Of a stretch of DNA of 64,000 nucleotides, positions 30,281 to 41,628 are shown piece by piece. The stretch comes from Chrysopilus asiliformis. Taxonomy: Eukaryota; Arthropoda; Insecta; Diptera; Rhagionidae. Under the pieces are notes generated by a model. That model made no database searches. It had not been told where the DNA came from and saw nothing but the letters and a program-made list of their open reading frames with translations. The stretch covers positions 107,975,933 through 108,039,932 of the forward strand of contig OZ035960.1 of the NCBI GenBank assembly GCA_964034945.1, in the 5' to 3' direction. A program made the translations under genes and the position numbers. Position 1 is the stretch's first letter. Each line of letters starts with the position of its first letter.

Positions 30281-33079
30281 TGTAATGGACCAAAGGTGAC
30301 AATAGCTTCTACAATAGCAGGGGTGTAGGTACGGCATACTTTTGGGGCTTAGCTCGCCGGATGTGGGGGGGTTCTTTCCCTGAATTGCAGAAATGGTCAT
30401 CACAAATAGTGTACCTACACACACATACTCTCTCATCTTTTTAAGTTACGTTAAAGGGATCGGGAAGGGAAATTTATCAACCAGAAATCTGTTTATGCTA
30501 CATTTCGTGCAGCATCCATTATACTTTCTTGTGTCATCCTAAATTCTGTCAACCTTTCACAACATCCACCCACCACCAAAAAAAACGCTCAGCAGATCAT
30601 TTTAAATTTGCTTATAATCATCTTAATTGATTGTAGAATTATACAAAAAAATAACAATTAAATAAATAAATTTTAACCTAACGATCGCATATAAAAATTT
30701 TCTAATAATTTTAGATCTTTAATAAATAAATAATTTTCAAAAATTTCGAATTATGAAATCACTTTCTCCACATATAACTTCGCTTAATTTCGAAGAAACG
30801 TTTTAGGTAAAAATTGGGTGAAATTTTAGGGATTTGCTAGCATAATGTGGGCCCACCTTAGTGCGAGAAAATACTGTATATTTTTTTTAAACAAAACAGG
30901 AATTTTATGTGGGTCCAGTTCACAAACGGTAAATTTAAAAAAAATGAAAAAAACGTGGAAAATTTTTGAGAAATTCTGGAATATGTACGGCGCGATCGAT
31001 GAAAATCCAGCGGATGAAATCGAAAATGATGGTTTATAGATGAAATTTCTAATGATGCTGAAGATTATACGAGATTCGAAATAATTGTAACTTATATGAA
31101 TAAAAGTTGATTTTACAAATTCTTAACAAAAGAAAAAAAAGAACAAACGAAGATAAAAAAAATCAAACGAACAGAAAAAAAAAACCGGGAAAGCTGCTCA
31201 GGCTCCCGCCGTCTAGGTTAGAGCACACCTTCGTGTTCACCTGATGATTTTATCAAATTTTAGCTAATCACGCACTTAAATTTTGCTTAATCTAACCTTA
31301 CTTGATCAAAGGTTTTGTAATGTGATCGAAACCCTTTTCTTGACCAAAGGTCACTTCTCAAACCATGTGGTTGAATATATCGATGAAAATCTTCGTCTTT
31401 TCCTAGACCGAGCGAATTCTTTTGCAGGCAAGATGATTTTTATTCAATTCCCTGGTGATTGCATTTCGCCAAATAGCCGTCACAATCCAAAAAATATGGG
31501 AAGAAAATCTTCGCAGCCTCAAATGGGAAATTTTCGACGATCAGATCTATTCCTGGGCGCTATACGAAAAATAACTTTTATTACCTAAATAAAGCGCACT
31601 TTTTTTATTTTTCTCACCTTTCCCGGGAATAAATAACACTTAACAAAAATTAATAATAGCTAAACTATGCACTACATTAAAAATTATTTAATCTTATTAA
31701 ACGTTCGAACGTTTTACTTTCTAGGATAACTTTAAGCTATATGTTCTAATTCCGGAAATGTAAAATTAAAGATGGTTACAGGAAATGCGTCCATATTTAA
31801 TATTACATTTCTGTATTTCCTGAATTACAAGATTTCTAATATCCGCATTCGATATCCCTCTATATTTGAGCACTAAAATTATTTCCACTACAATTTAATT
31901 ACTTGAAGTAATTCTAATATTGTGTGTAAGTTTATGTGTTTGTAAAAATCATGGCGAAGTTGTCAACAGAATACCAAGTAAGTACGTCAGTTTTCTAAAT
32001 TTTCCATTAAATATTTATTAATTCCTAATCTTTTATTTTATAGGCATTTAATATTGAGTAATATCGACCCATTTGTATCGATAAGTAACATCAAACGAAA
32101 CGAGAAATGGCCAAATATCCAGATGAAAAAATGTAAACAAAGGTAAGATCATTGAAAATCCATTAGAAATCAAAATTTGGTAATTATAAATCTTTTCTTT
32201 ATTTCAGAATGCCATCAACAAAAGAAACGATCATCGATTCAACGATAACGATCATCAGCAGATAAACAAACTTCAGCGCAAGTAATAACTCACAGTAAGT
32301 ACGTTTAAGGTTCATATTGTGGGTGATTTTGTTATGGTGCCCTTTTCGTAAACGATCGTTCGTTCTTGTGGTGGTAAATATTTGGTGCTTGTTTGTTTGT
32401 TATTGAGTTTTTATTCGGTTTTATTTTAATTAAGAAAGTGGAAATTTAATTGAATGTGAAATATTTTAAGTTTATTTAAATCAAAAAAAGAAAATAGTTT
32501 ACAATAATTTTACGGACGGACGCGGACGAAATTCGTGATAAAAATTCATATGTAATGTGTTTGTGGTCTATTTTGCATGTATTTGTGATTAAAATGTGTT
32601 TTGTTTGCATGTTAATTTTTTGACATTTCGGGTTTTAATAAATTTTACTAATTTTAGGAATCAATTCGAAGTGCGATTGTTCTTGGATACGGATTTTCTG
32701 GACTCTAAAGTTTGATGGATGACGGACTCAACGGACAGAGGGGATCAAAGCTGATTAAACCAAGATAAGTATCAATTTTTTATCCAATAAATTTTCAATG
32801 ATCATTTACTTAAATTTTCTTCCTTTCTTTTCAGCGGCGGTTTTTTTTTTTTTTCGTTCTTCCAAAATGGAACTTCACCCTAAAGGAATAATCTGCACAA
32901 CAAGAGGACATCCGGAACTTTCTGAGCTGCTAAAAGAGAGGATCCAGTCGGCCTTGAAATTCTTTCCTACGGACAGACTCAGGAACGGACTCGCGTCAAT
33001 AGGAGACGTGTTGAGTATTGGACTGAATTTTCTAAGAAATTGTTTTTAATACTTTCCATCGTTTCAGGCAGCTGCAACA
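30281..33079 (-). repeat. 5' LTR of the retrotransposon (2,799 bp)
   Basis: It is the copy of 21122-23919 at offset 9159 (9160 after the T run). It should hold the sense promoter and polyadenylation signals, which I could not place with confidence. The antisense exon chain is present here too (exon A ends at 31977, exon B is 32044-32142, exon E ATG is near 32867). Here its last junction would read into host DNA. Confidence 0.95.
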
Positions 33080-33083
33080 AACC
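33080..33083. repeat. Target-site duplication AACC (right)
   Basis: It matches AACC at 21118-21121 and directly follows GCTGCAACA, the LTR end. Confidence 0.85.
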
Positions 33084-33985
33084 TCATTCGGAAAACTGCC
33101 CAAAAAAATAAGGTATTTGAATTGAAAATGAGTCGATTTGATTTGGTCCTTCGAGAAAAGTTTTATTGTAACTAAAAGATAAACCAAAGTTTTCCCGGAC
33201 AGAGCTTGACAGAAATTAAATTACCCTCCCGGAAGCACAAGAAAAAAACTCATCAATTTTCGTATAGGGTGACAATTTTTCTTTCAAGTGAATTTCACGT
33301 TAAGCTTGAATTGCCTTCAACAAATTCTCTAAACTTGAATTGCCTGTCTATGAAAGAGGAATACGAGATCCTCCCAAATTCACCAATTTTCCACCGCACC
33401 GACAGCCAACTAATAAATTATTTACGGCTTTTGCTTTTCTTTGCACTGAAAGACACCCAAACGAGTTAAAGTTTAATAAATCACTGAGTTAAAAACATCT
33501 GATACCGTGTGTACGTGGTAGATTAGAAACTGAAATTTAAATTTGGATATCAGACGTTTTCATTTAGGGACCCGATTTTATCAACTTTAGAGATAATTTA
33601 GCGTTTCAAGGCTATAAACAAAATTGAAACAAAACGCTGAATATGGAAGTTTATTGTCAATTTTATCTTTAAGACCGAAACCTAAATTTATGGGTGTTTT
33701 ACGTAATTATGCTTCGTATGTTGAATTTTCACTTTAACATTGGGATAAAAGCAATTCATAACACATTGGATCATACATTTCTCCTAGAAAAAAGTTACTG
33801 TTTGATGAGGATTGTGGATAGGAAGCGCCATTTTCGAGAACAGTGAATACCAAGCATTGGCTGTCAATGGGCGGCGGTATTGGGAGTTGAGAAATGATTT
33901 TGTGTGTCCACAAAGTTGGTTTTTTTACTAATTTTCTCTATGGGGTGGACGCACATTTTTAAGGAGGTTGAGATGTGCGCTTCGA
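33084..33985. other. Intergenic DNA right of the retrotransposon
   Basis: No gene is recognised. One open frame of 87 codons (33206-33469, +) has no motif that I know. Confidence 0.4.
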
Positions 33986-33989
33986 ATTT

Positions 33990-34480
33990 TATTTTCTTGT
34001 ACGAAGGATTTCAGCCTTTTAATTTTGCCGAAAAAACATTTTTTGAATACTCCTGAGTCGATTGGAGCAATATTACAAAAATGTCTTTCTGTCTGTAAGC
34101 CACCGTTTACATCTGCGATTTTTTCTTGAATTTCTCCGCGAATTTTATTCAGAATTAATTGTTCATCTATCGCGGAATAATTTCACTTAGCAAAAGTTGT
34201 CAAAATTTAAAGTTATTTTGGCGATTTTGTATGAAAAAGTTCTGTCTGTTTGTTTGTTTGTTTGTCTGTCAGGGTCAAATCTTGCAATCTAATTTAGATC
34301 CACTTCCACTCATCCGATTAACTTGAAATTTTCCACACATACGTAAGTTCGGAGACAATACAATATTTTTTCGTCCTTGTATGGACAAGGGAAGGCCCTG
34401 TAATGATAACGTGATTATCCTTTTCCTTAAATTTTCCGAAAAAAACCTCATCTGGGGGTTTTTGGGGCCGCTCGATCAGA
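33990..34480. repeat. Three dispersed repeat families joined end to end
   Basis: The order is the 'CTCCTGAGTCGATTGGAGCA' family (33990-34090), the 'CTATCGCGGAATAATTTCAC' family (34100-34235; also 61.6 kb and around the 54-kb element), and the 'GTCAGGGTCAAATCTTGCAA' plus GATAACGTGATTATCC module (34240-34480; as at 12.5 kb). No gene is seen. Confidence 0.6.
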
Positions 34481-34490
34481 TTCTGAAAAA

Positions 34491-34667
34491 CAGGAGTGAT
34501 ATTCCGTAACTTGTTTCAAACGTTTGTTTCGAGTTAGAAGAACAAGAAGTATTCGCTGTCTCTGATTTGACCGAAATAAATGACAGAGAGAAACTGAGAT
34601 AGCAAATACCACTTTTTTTTCTAATTCGAAACAAACGCTTGAAACAAGTTACGGAATGCCACTCCAG
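34491..34667. mobile_element. ~177-bp MITE, GGAGTG family, copy 1
   Basis: The inverted ends are CAGGAGTGATATTCCGTAAC and GTTACGGAATGCCACTCCAG. The arms extend about 50 bp into TTTGTTTCGAGTTAGAAGAA. It lies directly after the 'GGATAACG' module. The same element is present in inverse orientation at 36324-36503. Confidence 0.85.
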
Positions 34668-34679
34668 TTCCACAAGCCC

Positions 34680-36320
34680 TTGGAAAATCTTTTAATATGA
34701 AGGTCGATATTTTTCATGAATGCATTTGTGTTTATACTACTGTGTATGAGAGAATAATGACATGTAAATTCAGGAAGTTGACAATAAAATTATTTGTCAA
34801 AATACGGAAAACGTTTTTTTTAATGAATTCCTGTCTAATAAATGAATACTAATTCGCCATATTCATACTGTAGTAAAATTTGAAGCAAAAAAAATACTTT
34901 GACGCACCAAAAATGTTGCACGCATTTATTTCGCCCGAGAAATTCAATAATCATTTCCGTATACCAACTATAATTAATTCCAATAATTGTATTGAAATGG
35001 GAAATCACACCTATTTAATTACAAAAATATTATTTTCGTAGTTATACACGTAAGTATGAATAAATTACCATTTCAATTAACATCTATATTAATGAAAATT
35101 CCAAAATCTGATCAGATAATAGCCATGGAAAAACATTTTATGAAATGTTTATCCGTATTGCTTTTTGTCCTTAGCCGACAACAAACAAATAAAAAAAAAT
35201 AGAATAATTTCGGATTAAAGAAATTTCCATAAAAATTACCCGAAAAAATATGCTTGACTCGAACCTTCCATTCCGCAATATGTTGTATGTCCACTCCATC
35301 TATACCTGGCCGATTCCCACCCCACCCGCCGTTCAACTTTCGTGAAAATGAAAAACATTTACAAATGGTACGCTAAACCAATTTAATCAAAATGCCATAA
35401 ATTTAGCCAAAAATAATATTAGACTGTCGCATTGTGCTCCTTTGACAATACGACAGTCGTAAATTTCTGAAATTTCAAAACGCTAACATACAATTGACCG
35501 GACCAGACCAGACCAGACCGGTGAGGTCCTTTTGGGAAAATTGAACACAATGACGAGGGGGTGGTTAAACGAAGTACTAAAGGGTATATTGTTCTTCGTT
35601 TTTAATATATTTTCTGCTTTTTACTTCTATTATTTAACAAACAAAAAAGGTCAAAATGTGTGACCATCGCTATTCTCAGTCGCTATTGTTCTGCGGCAGT
35701 TGGGGGTTAAGTTATTTTTATCCCTAACTGGAAAAGTCGCTGGTAAAAGTATAGTCGGGAGGGGTGACATTTTATTTCTGGTTAAACACGATTTCTATTA
35801 TGCAGAAGTGGTCAAAAACCGCGAAAATGAGCGATGAAGAGACTTTTCGAAGGTAAGAGAAGGTAGTCGGAAATATAATAAAAATCCTCAGGTGAAATTG
35901 AAATCAGTCAGTCCACTTGTTACTGAATATGTCGCAATTTCCCAATGACATGCAAAGTTGGATAGGAATTCATAGTAGTAGACATTATCCAACTATCAAC
36001 CAATCTGAATTATGGTTCGTTTCGTGTCCTCTTTGATGTCCACCTGGGGGAAACTTAGACTATACACACGGGAGGCGAACCACTCGTCTCTCTCTCTCTC
36101 TCTATCACCACAATAAACAAAAATGCTAAAAATATCAAGCCACGGACATCCTTTGAACACCCGCAAGGCCAACATAGGTAAAAATTCTTTTTTACTGTAC
36201 AACCGCCGACATAGCGTAGTATCGTAGACTACGCCTTGTTCGTGACTGGCACAGACTTTTCTAAATGACAAAAAAAAATTATTTTTTTTCGCAAGATGAG
36301 AAAAAAAAAGTGTTGAAAAA
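34680..36320. other. Intergenic DNA with a CT run
   Basis: No gene is recognised. A TCTC microsatellite lies at about 36089-36104. An imperfect hairpin (AGACTGTCGCATTGT against GACAATACGACAGTC) is at 35423-35460. Confidence 0.4.
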
Positions 36321-36323
36321 ATA

Positions 36324-36503
36324 CCTGGAGTGGTATTCCGTAACTTGATGCAAATGTTTGTTTCGAGTTAGAAGAAAAAGTGGTATTTGCTATCTCGGTT
36401 TCTCTCTATCATTTATTTCGGTCAAAATAGAGACAGCGAATACTTCTTGTTCTTCTAACTCGAAACAAAGGCTTGAAACAAGTTACGGAATATCACTCCT
36501 GGT
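36324..36503. mobile_element. ~180-bp MITE, GGAGTG family, copy 2 (inverted)
   Basis: The ends are CTGGAGTGGTATTCCGTAAC and GTTACGGAATATCACTCCTG. The interior (ATAGAGACAGCGAATACTTC) matches copy 1 in reverse complement. TA lies just outside on the left and one base beyond on the right. Confidence 0.85.
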
Positions 36504-36599
36504 TACGGCTATTGGAGGTTAAGCGAAAAGCACAACATTTACGGCGACATTTCAGATTCTAAAATCATAGTACCCGATGCTTCTGGGTACAATCAAGCC

Positions 36600-37030
36600 G
36601 ACAAACTTTGTCGTCGTAAAAAAAATCTTTAATGGGCAAAATCGGACCATTCCTTCCACCCTCCACCACATAAACGAAACATTTCTTCGCCATTTTCTCG
36701 AAAACGGTAAGTCATATTAAAAAATTTATGCAAATAAAATGTGTTTATAATATGAGTTTACATAACTTATCCACACATCAAAATCCAGTTGCGTCACTCC
36801 TGCCCCGCTTCCATAGAAATGGAATACTTTTTTCCTGTTTTATCGAAAACGGTGCGTAGTGAACAAATTGGAAAGACGAAACATGTTTAAAATATAATTT
36901 TACATAACTATTCCATACATCACAATCCAATCGGACCACTTCTTTCCGTCTCCCCTATGCAAATGGATTTTTTAAAAATAAATATAGAGTATTTGACGAT
37001 TGGCGCCTGCCCATTGTAGTTGTTCTTGTG
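36600..37030 (-). repeat. GACAG/tandem-core family copy, two modules
   Basis: Two modules are present, each with a C-rich tract, TTTTCTCGAAAACGGT or its variant TTTTATCGAAAACGGTGCGT, and a CATACATCA/CACACATCA block. The copy ends in the family terminus GCCCATTGTAGTTGTTCTTG. It lacks the microsatellite. Confidence 0.65.
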
Positions 37031-37081
37031 TATTTAACATTAAAAGACACGAGTTATTTTCACCACGTAAAAGCACGACGT

Positions 37082-37745
37082 GTAGGGTAGACCGGGGCTA
37101 GTAGACCCACTTTTTATAATATACTTTATAAAAATTTTACTGTAATTATTTCAGGTGTAGTAAAGACGTTTTTGGTTGGTTTATTCAATTGTGTTTCCTA
37201 GTCAATCTTTTATTTTGACTAAATATAAGTGTTTCAAATATTTTTTTTCATTTTAAAAAAAGTTGTTCGATGAGTCGACTAACCCCGTGTCTGGGGCTTG
37301 TTGACTCTGTGAATGGGGTTATTTGACTCTATACTTTTTATGAGGAAAATGTGTTGGAACATATTAAAAAACTATAATAATTCTGAAAAAATTTATTCTT
37401 TAAAAAATTAATAACATTTCAGATTAACATAAATTAACACCCCGATTGCGAGTGTCGTGTCGTTTTCGACAAGAGTCGCAATCACTGACGAGTTCAATAC
37501 AATGAAAGTGTAAGCTACAAAACAATTTAATTAACAAGAAAAAAAATTACTCACACGCTTGAAATTTCGTTTTTTCCCCTCACAGTTTGTTCCAAGAGCA
37601 CTGTGGTCTAACGACATTGGTTCACTGATAGCTGTCAGTCGACTGAATAAACAGTCCAATTCACGCAAGTTTGTTTTCAACCGTGGTTGACTTAACCGCA
37701 ATGAGTCTACTTACCCCTATAGCCAACTAATCCCGGTCAGCCCTA
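37082..37745. mobile_element. ~660-bp element with GTAGGG inverted ends
   Basis: The left end GTAGGGTAGACCGGGGCTAG is answered by CCAACTAATCCCGGTCAGCCCTAC at the right. The interior repeats the theme of CTAACCCCGTGTC and ACTTACCCCTATAG. There is no open frame of transposase size. The target duplication is unclear. It is probably a non-autonomous DNA transposon. Confidence 0.65.
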
Positions 37746-37749
37746 CCTC

Positions 37750-38430
37750 TCAGGCACAACCTCCTTATTTTGAAAACCGCTCGACCGATTTTCTTGAAAT
37801 TTTTAATCTAAAGGTTTTCGGGGACGCGCAAGTGATTGAGCTGGGTTTCAAGTGTGTCAAAATTCGTTTAGGTCCTGTAAGGATAACACCAATATATTTT
37901 TTCCCATTTTTTCGGAGAAGATTAAATTTGGGGGTTTTGGGCCGCTGATCACGAATCTAATATCCAAATTTTGATATTTTGGTTACAAGGACCTGTAAGG
38001 ATAACATGAACATCCTGTATTATATTTTTTCATGTAGCAAATGGCTTTTTTGCGGCAAAAATTGACTCTGCGACCATTTTAACGTCTATGATGTAAGGCT
38101 TTATGCAAAAGATTTTAATTTAAAATTTCGAAAAAAATCTTGCAAATCCTTAATATGAAAATCGGTCGAGCAGGTTTCAAACCAGAGGGGCTGTATCTGA
38201 AAAGCACACGTCGAGCTTTTACAGATTAAAAAATTTGGAAGAGGTCCATAAATATGAAAATGGACCAAAAATGTAATTTTTTTTGCGATTCTTCAGAGAA
38301 ATGCAAAGTTATGGAATAGAAACATATCTCAATAGCAAAGCAGCAGTGCATCTATAAAAATATCGTATTTGAAAAGGAGATGTGCCTCTGAAGCTCACGT
38401 CGTGCCATTTAAGGTTAAAAAGAAATCTCT
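37750..38430. repeat. Diverged 'GGATAACA' module and flanking repeats
   Basis: It contains GTCCTGTAAGGATAACACCA, TTGGGGGTTTTGGGCCGCTG and GACCTGTAAGGATAACATGA, so it is related to the 12.5-kb array. The sequence beyond 38060 has partially repeated blocks (AAAGCACACGTCGAGC and AAGCTCACGTCGTGCC). No gene is seen. Confidence 0.5.
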
Positions 38431-38594
38431 TGGACAGAGGGTTTTTTTTTAAATTCCCTGCTATTACTAAAAAGTGTTAAATTGACGTGGACTCTAAAAA
38501 CTTTTAAACCAACCGAAATTTTTTCGACAAAATGTTTGCTTCCATTTTTCAAAAGACTCGCTCTTTTCAAGGGAGATTCCATTTTTTTGCCATT

Positions 38595-38648
38595 CTAGGG
38601 TAGGATGCGTCAGAGTATGGTAAAGTACTCTGACGCATCCAACACTAG
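38595..38648. repeat. Short near-perfect hairpin
   Basis: GGATGCGTCAGAGTA (38603-38617) pairs perfectly with TACTCTGACGCATCC (38626-38640) around an 8-nt loop. The stem is continued imperfectly by CTAGGGT and ACACTAG outside. It is a minimal foldback element or a structured RNA. Confidence 0.6.
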
Positions 38649-38739
38649 TAAAACTGTGGCGAATTGAATAAAACCCCATATAGAAGTTAGAAACCGGATC
38701 TAGCTTGTCCCATTAAGGCAGTGAACATAAATTTTTGAA

Positions 38740-39790
38740 GTGAAGGCGATCCAGCGATAAGAAAAAGTCTTTTGGCTGACGGGTATTTTGACTACGATGT
38801 GAACCGCCAACCCCACATCGTTCACCGAACTGGACTCCACATCAAAAGCGACACTATGGGCACAGTTTACGAATAAACGGGTAATTATTTTGCATGTACA
38901 TAACTATGTGACCGATGGTGGACAAACACAAGAACACGGCGAACATCTGATATCACAAATAGCAGCAATGGGATCTACGCAGGTGATACGTGAATAGAAT
39001 TGGATTAAAGGTAGTTACGTTCGAGTGGTCTTCAACTACTTAAAACGGATCATGCAATCTGCCTTCCACCAAAAGGGTCCTTTGTCACGACACGCCAACC
39101 CTAACAACACTGATTACCAGTCAGAGATATGGTCAGGTTGTTTGCAAGTATAGGAAAGAGGAAGTTGACCACAATTTCAACTGCAAAACGCTTGGACAGC
39201 GATGCGATGGGATTATCCGTTTTCATGCGGGAAATTTCGGTGAATTTTTTATGCTAACAACTCAACTATGTGCTCACGTCTCCAGCCCAGCGTTTGTTAA
39301 GCCAAATGACCACCACTTTCGATTAATTCCGGCGACATTCAAAACAGCTGCCAAATACAAACCCTTCGGCATGGGTGAATTTCGAACTTTGGTATTTTGT
39401 CTGATTTTATCCTGCGTTCAATTCTATCTTTCCGGTGCGGATTCTAATGGATTCCAGTGTACACGAGCGGAATTTCAAAATATAGGTTAGGTGTATCTCA
39501 AAAACCTGTAATTGTGTCCATAAAGAAACCCTGTTTCGCCTCGTTGTCGATATTTGAGCCCTTTAATAGTAGTGGAATTGAATAGTATTTTATGTGGAAT
39601 TCACCTGCGATAATAATCCTCTATGATGGGATCGATGTAAATCACCTGAATGAACTGAAGGACGAATATTTGGGAACATGATACCCGTAGTGAATTACAG
39701 TCATTGATGACACGAATTTTGATGTTATACCAGTTGATAATTTGAATATTTTACAAGTTCCGCCCATCGAAGCGATCACCCAATTGGTAT
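38740..39790 (+). pseudogene. Decayed coding-like stretch, identity unknown
   Basis: Several adjacent open segments in shifting frames have protein-like composition. Examples are HNYVTDGGQTQEHGEHLISQ (about 38898-38958), and an open run of about 146 codons from about 39050 to 39489 that contains the only in-frame ATG at 39251 and a peptide such as LGQRCDGIIRFHAGNFGEFF. More segments lie near 39700-39780 (NFDVIPVDNLNILQVPP). Stops and frameshifts separate them. I do not recognise the family. A dead gene or an old element remnant is likelier than a live gene. Confidence 0.25.
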
Positions 39791-40254
39791 GCTTAAGTTT
39801 TTTTTATGCCTTTTTAGTTCTTTTTGGCTATAGTCGTTCTTTAGAACATTAAATACTTCGAAATTTTTGTTACATAGAAATATTACTAAATTAATAATAA
39901 ATTGCTTTAAAAAAACATTTCTTTTTCTGAAAAAAAGCAAAAAAAAACCCTAAGAAATCGAGAACTCCAAAATAACAAATATATATAACAGACTTACACT
40001 ACCCCCTCAAATCTCACCCCCTCTCCGGCTATTTTCTGACCGACTGCTCCGATTTCGATGCGGGTTTTGCCAATAGTTAGAAAATCCCTCTGTCAACAAC
40101 TTGATAGTTTTACCATTTTGTTCCCCTTATCCGCTCTCTCACTATCTTTTAAACTACGGAACCGATTTAAAATCTGCTTTCGCCAATACGTAGAGATTGT
40201 AGAAAAGATAAAAATATGGAAAAGTTTTTTGTCTCCAGCTCTTGTCATACATAA

Positions 40255-40570
40255 GACTACCTACTGAAAAACGCGTCGTTTAAGAGTAAATTGCGAAAAA
40301 CAAAATTGCGATTTTTAAAAAGCCGCCATTTTGGTTACTTTCGGTTAACGAATTTCCACCAAAAATTGATAAGATCGTCCCATTCCAGGACTATCTCCAG
40401 TATTTTTAAGAAATCGTGTAAACAGACTAACAGACAATAAGACATTTTTGCAAGAATGCTCCAATCGACTCGGGAGTCCTCGGGAATTGCTTTTTAGGTA
40501 AAATTATTGTAAGAGGTTGAAATTTTTCATGCAATACTTTATTATACTTTGTAAAAAATAATTTTGATGT
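40255..40570. repeat. Copy of the 'AAAAAGCCGCCATTTTGG' repeat family
   Basis: It contains AAAAAGCCGCCATTTTGGTT, CGTCCCATTCCAGGACTATC and CTCCAATCGACTCGGGAGTC. These occur in the same order at 46.8-47.1 kb and in reverse at 47.3-47.6 kb. Confidence 0.7.
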
Positions 40571-41357
40571 TTTAGAATGTTTATTTAGATATCTGCACCG
40601 TTTAAATTCCCACTAAATGTTGGCTTTTATTTCAATTTCTTTCAATGTTTTTTGTTGACTTTACGGCGGTCAGGCGAGGCAACAATGTTGAAACATTCCG
40701 CTTTAGCAAAAACTTTTTGCGGAGACCGGAAATGCCCCCAATCCAAACACAAATACGAAAAGTGTTTAAATTAAATTTTACACTGAGCCGTTATACCGAC
40801 ATACCGTTAGACGGTTCATTATGTACACGTACCTGTAGTATAAATACCTATTTTTATACACCTTCGCCTTCGCCGGCACACCGACACGCCGCCGCCGCCC
40901 CACGCCACGCCATAGACAAAAAATGCCTCTTGGCATTTGGCCAAGTGTTTCAGTCTGACATGACGACGATATCCATGACTCAGAAGAAATCTTATGTTTT
41001 ATGCTAATATCCTTCTTTTGGTTTTTTTTTTGTTTGTTAGCTGCAGGTATTTCACCCTGCAACTGTTTATAAAATGCTTGACGTTAATTGTTTCGGTGGC
41101 ATTTAAATGTTCATACGTTTTTCTTTTGTTTTATTTGAAATTTTTCACAGGTGAACGTCGAGAAGTCAACGTCGAGAAATTTTCATTAAATGCATTTTAA
41201 TGTCAACAATTTGTGTCACTGTTTGTATCATCATATGTTTTTTTTTTAAATTCGATGTCACTGACATTTAGTCTTTCTATGGTATTTGATAAAGTGTTGT
41301 ATGCAGAAAATTGAGAATTTTTTGTGATAAAACTGTTGTAATAACCTTTAAATTATA
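40571..41357. other. Intergenic DNA, no gene recognised
   Basis: One 120-codon frame (40645-41007, +) covers a GC-rich CCGCCGCCGCC tract and has no family that I recognise. Its antisense is also open, so it is not called. Confidence 0.35.
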
Positions 41358-41500
41358 CAGTGCAACCTCGATAACTCGAATACCTTGATAAGCCAAAGTT
41401 TTTTTTAATCCCCTTGAACTGTATTTCTAGACAACAAAAAAAACTTTTTTATCTCTTAATCCTCGATATCTCGAAGCTTCGACTTATCGAGGTTGCACTG
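41358..41500. mobile_element. 143-bp pogo/Tigger-like MITE flanked by TA
   Basis: The ends CAGTGCAACCTCGATAACTCGA and the inverse TCGACTTATCGAGGTTGCACTG are flanked by TA on both sides (41356-41357 and 41501-41502). CAGT ends with a TCGATA-type continuation are characteristic of pogo/Tigger elements. It has no coding capacity. Confidence 0.88.
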
Positions 41501-41628
41501 TACAAAAGTTTAAAACAACTAACAACTATTCCAGGTGACACTCCCAGATCCCATGGAAACCTTTTTTATTAACGTAACGTAACTATACAAAATTTCACGT
41601 CTCTAGCTCAGTGTTTTCGAAAATTATG

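Larger units (their letters stand above)
21122..33079 (-). mobile_element. Full-length Ty3/Gypsy-class LTR retrotransposon
   Basis: The element is 11,958 bp and is transcribed leftward. Its ends in its own orientation are TGTTGCAGCT...CCATTACA for each LTR. AACC is duplicated on both sides (21118-21121 and 33080-33083). The order is 5' LTR, 3-nt spacer, primer-binding site, about 850-nt leader, gag, pol (protease, reverse transcriptase, RNase H, integrase), about 360 nt without a sense gene, 3' LTR. There is no sense env-like frame. Integrase lies after RNase H, which is the Ty3/Gypsy order. Long LTRs, Lys primer and 4-bp duplications fit the Osvaldo/Ulysses group as I remember it. The LTRs appear to differ by one T in a 13/14-T run, so insertion was recent. 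Confidence 0.95.

Noticed and set aside
21122..33079. Segmental duplication flanking a gene, instead of an LTR element
   Set aside because: The 4-bp duplications, TG...CA ends, primer-binding site and gag-pol order fit an LTR element exactly.
40645..41062. Opposed 120- and 94-codon frames around the CCGCCGCCGCC tract
   Set aside because: Both strands are open, composition is simple and no motif or splice context is seen.
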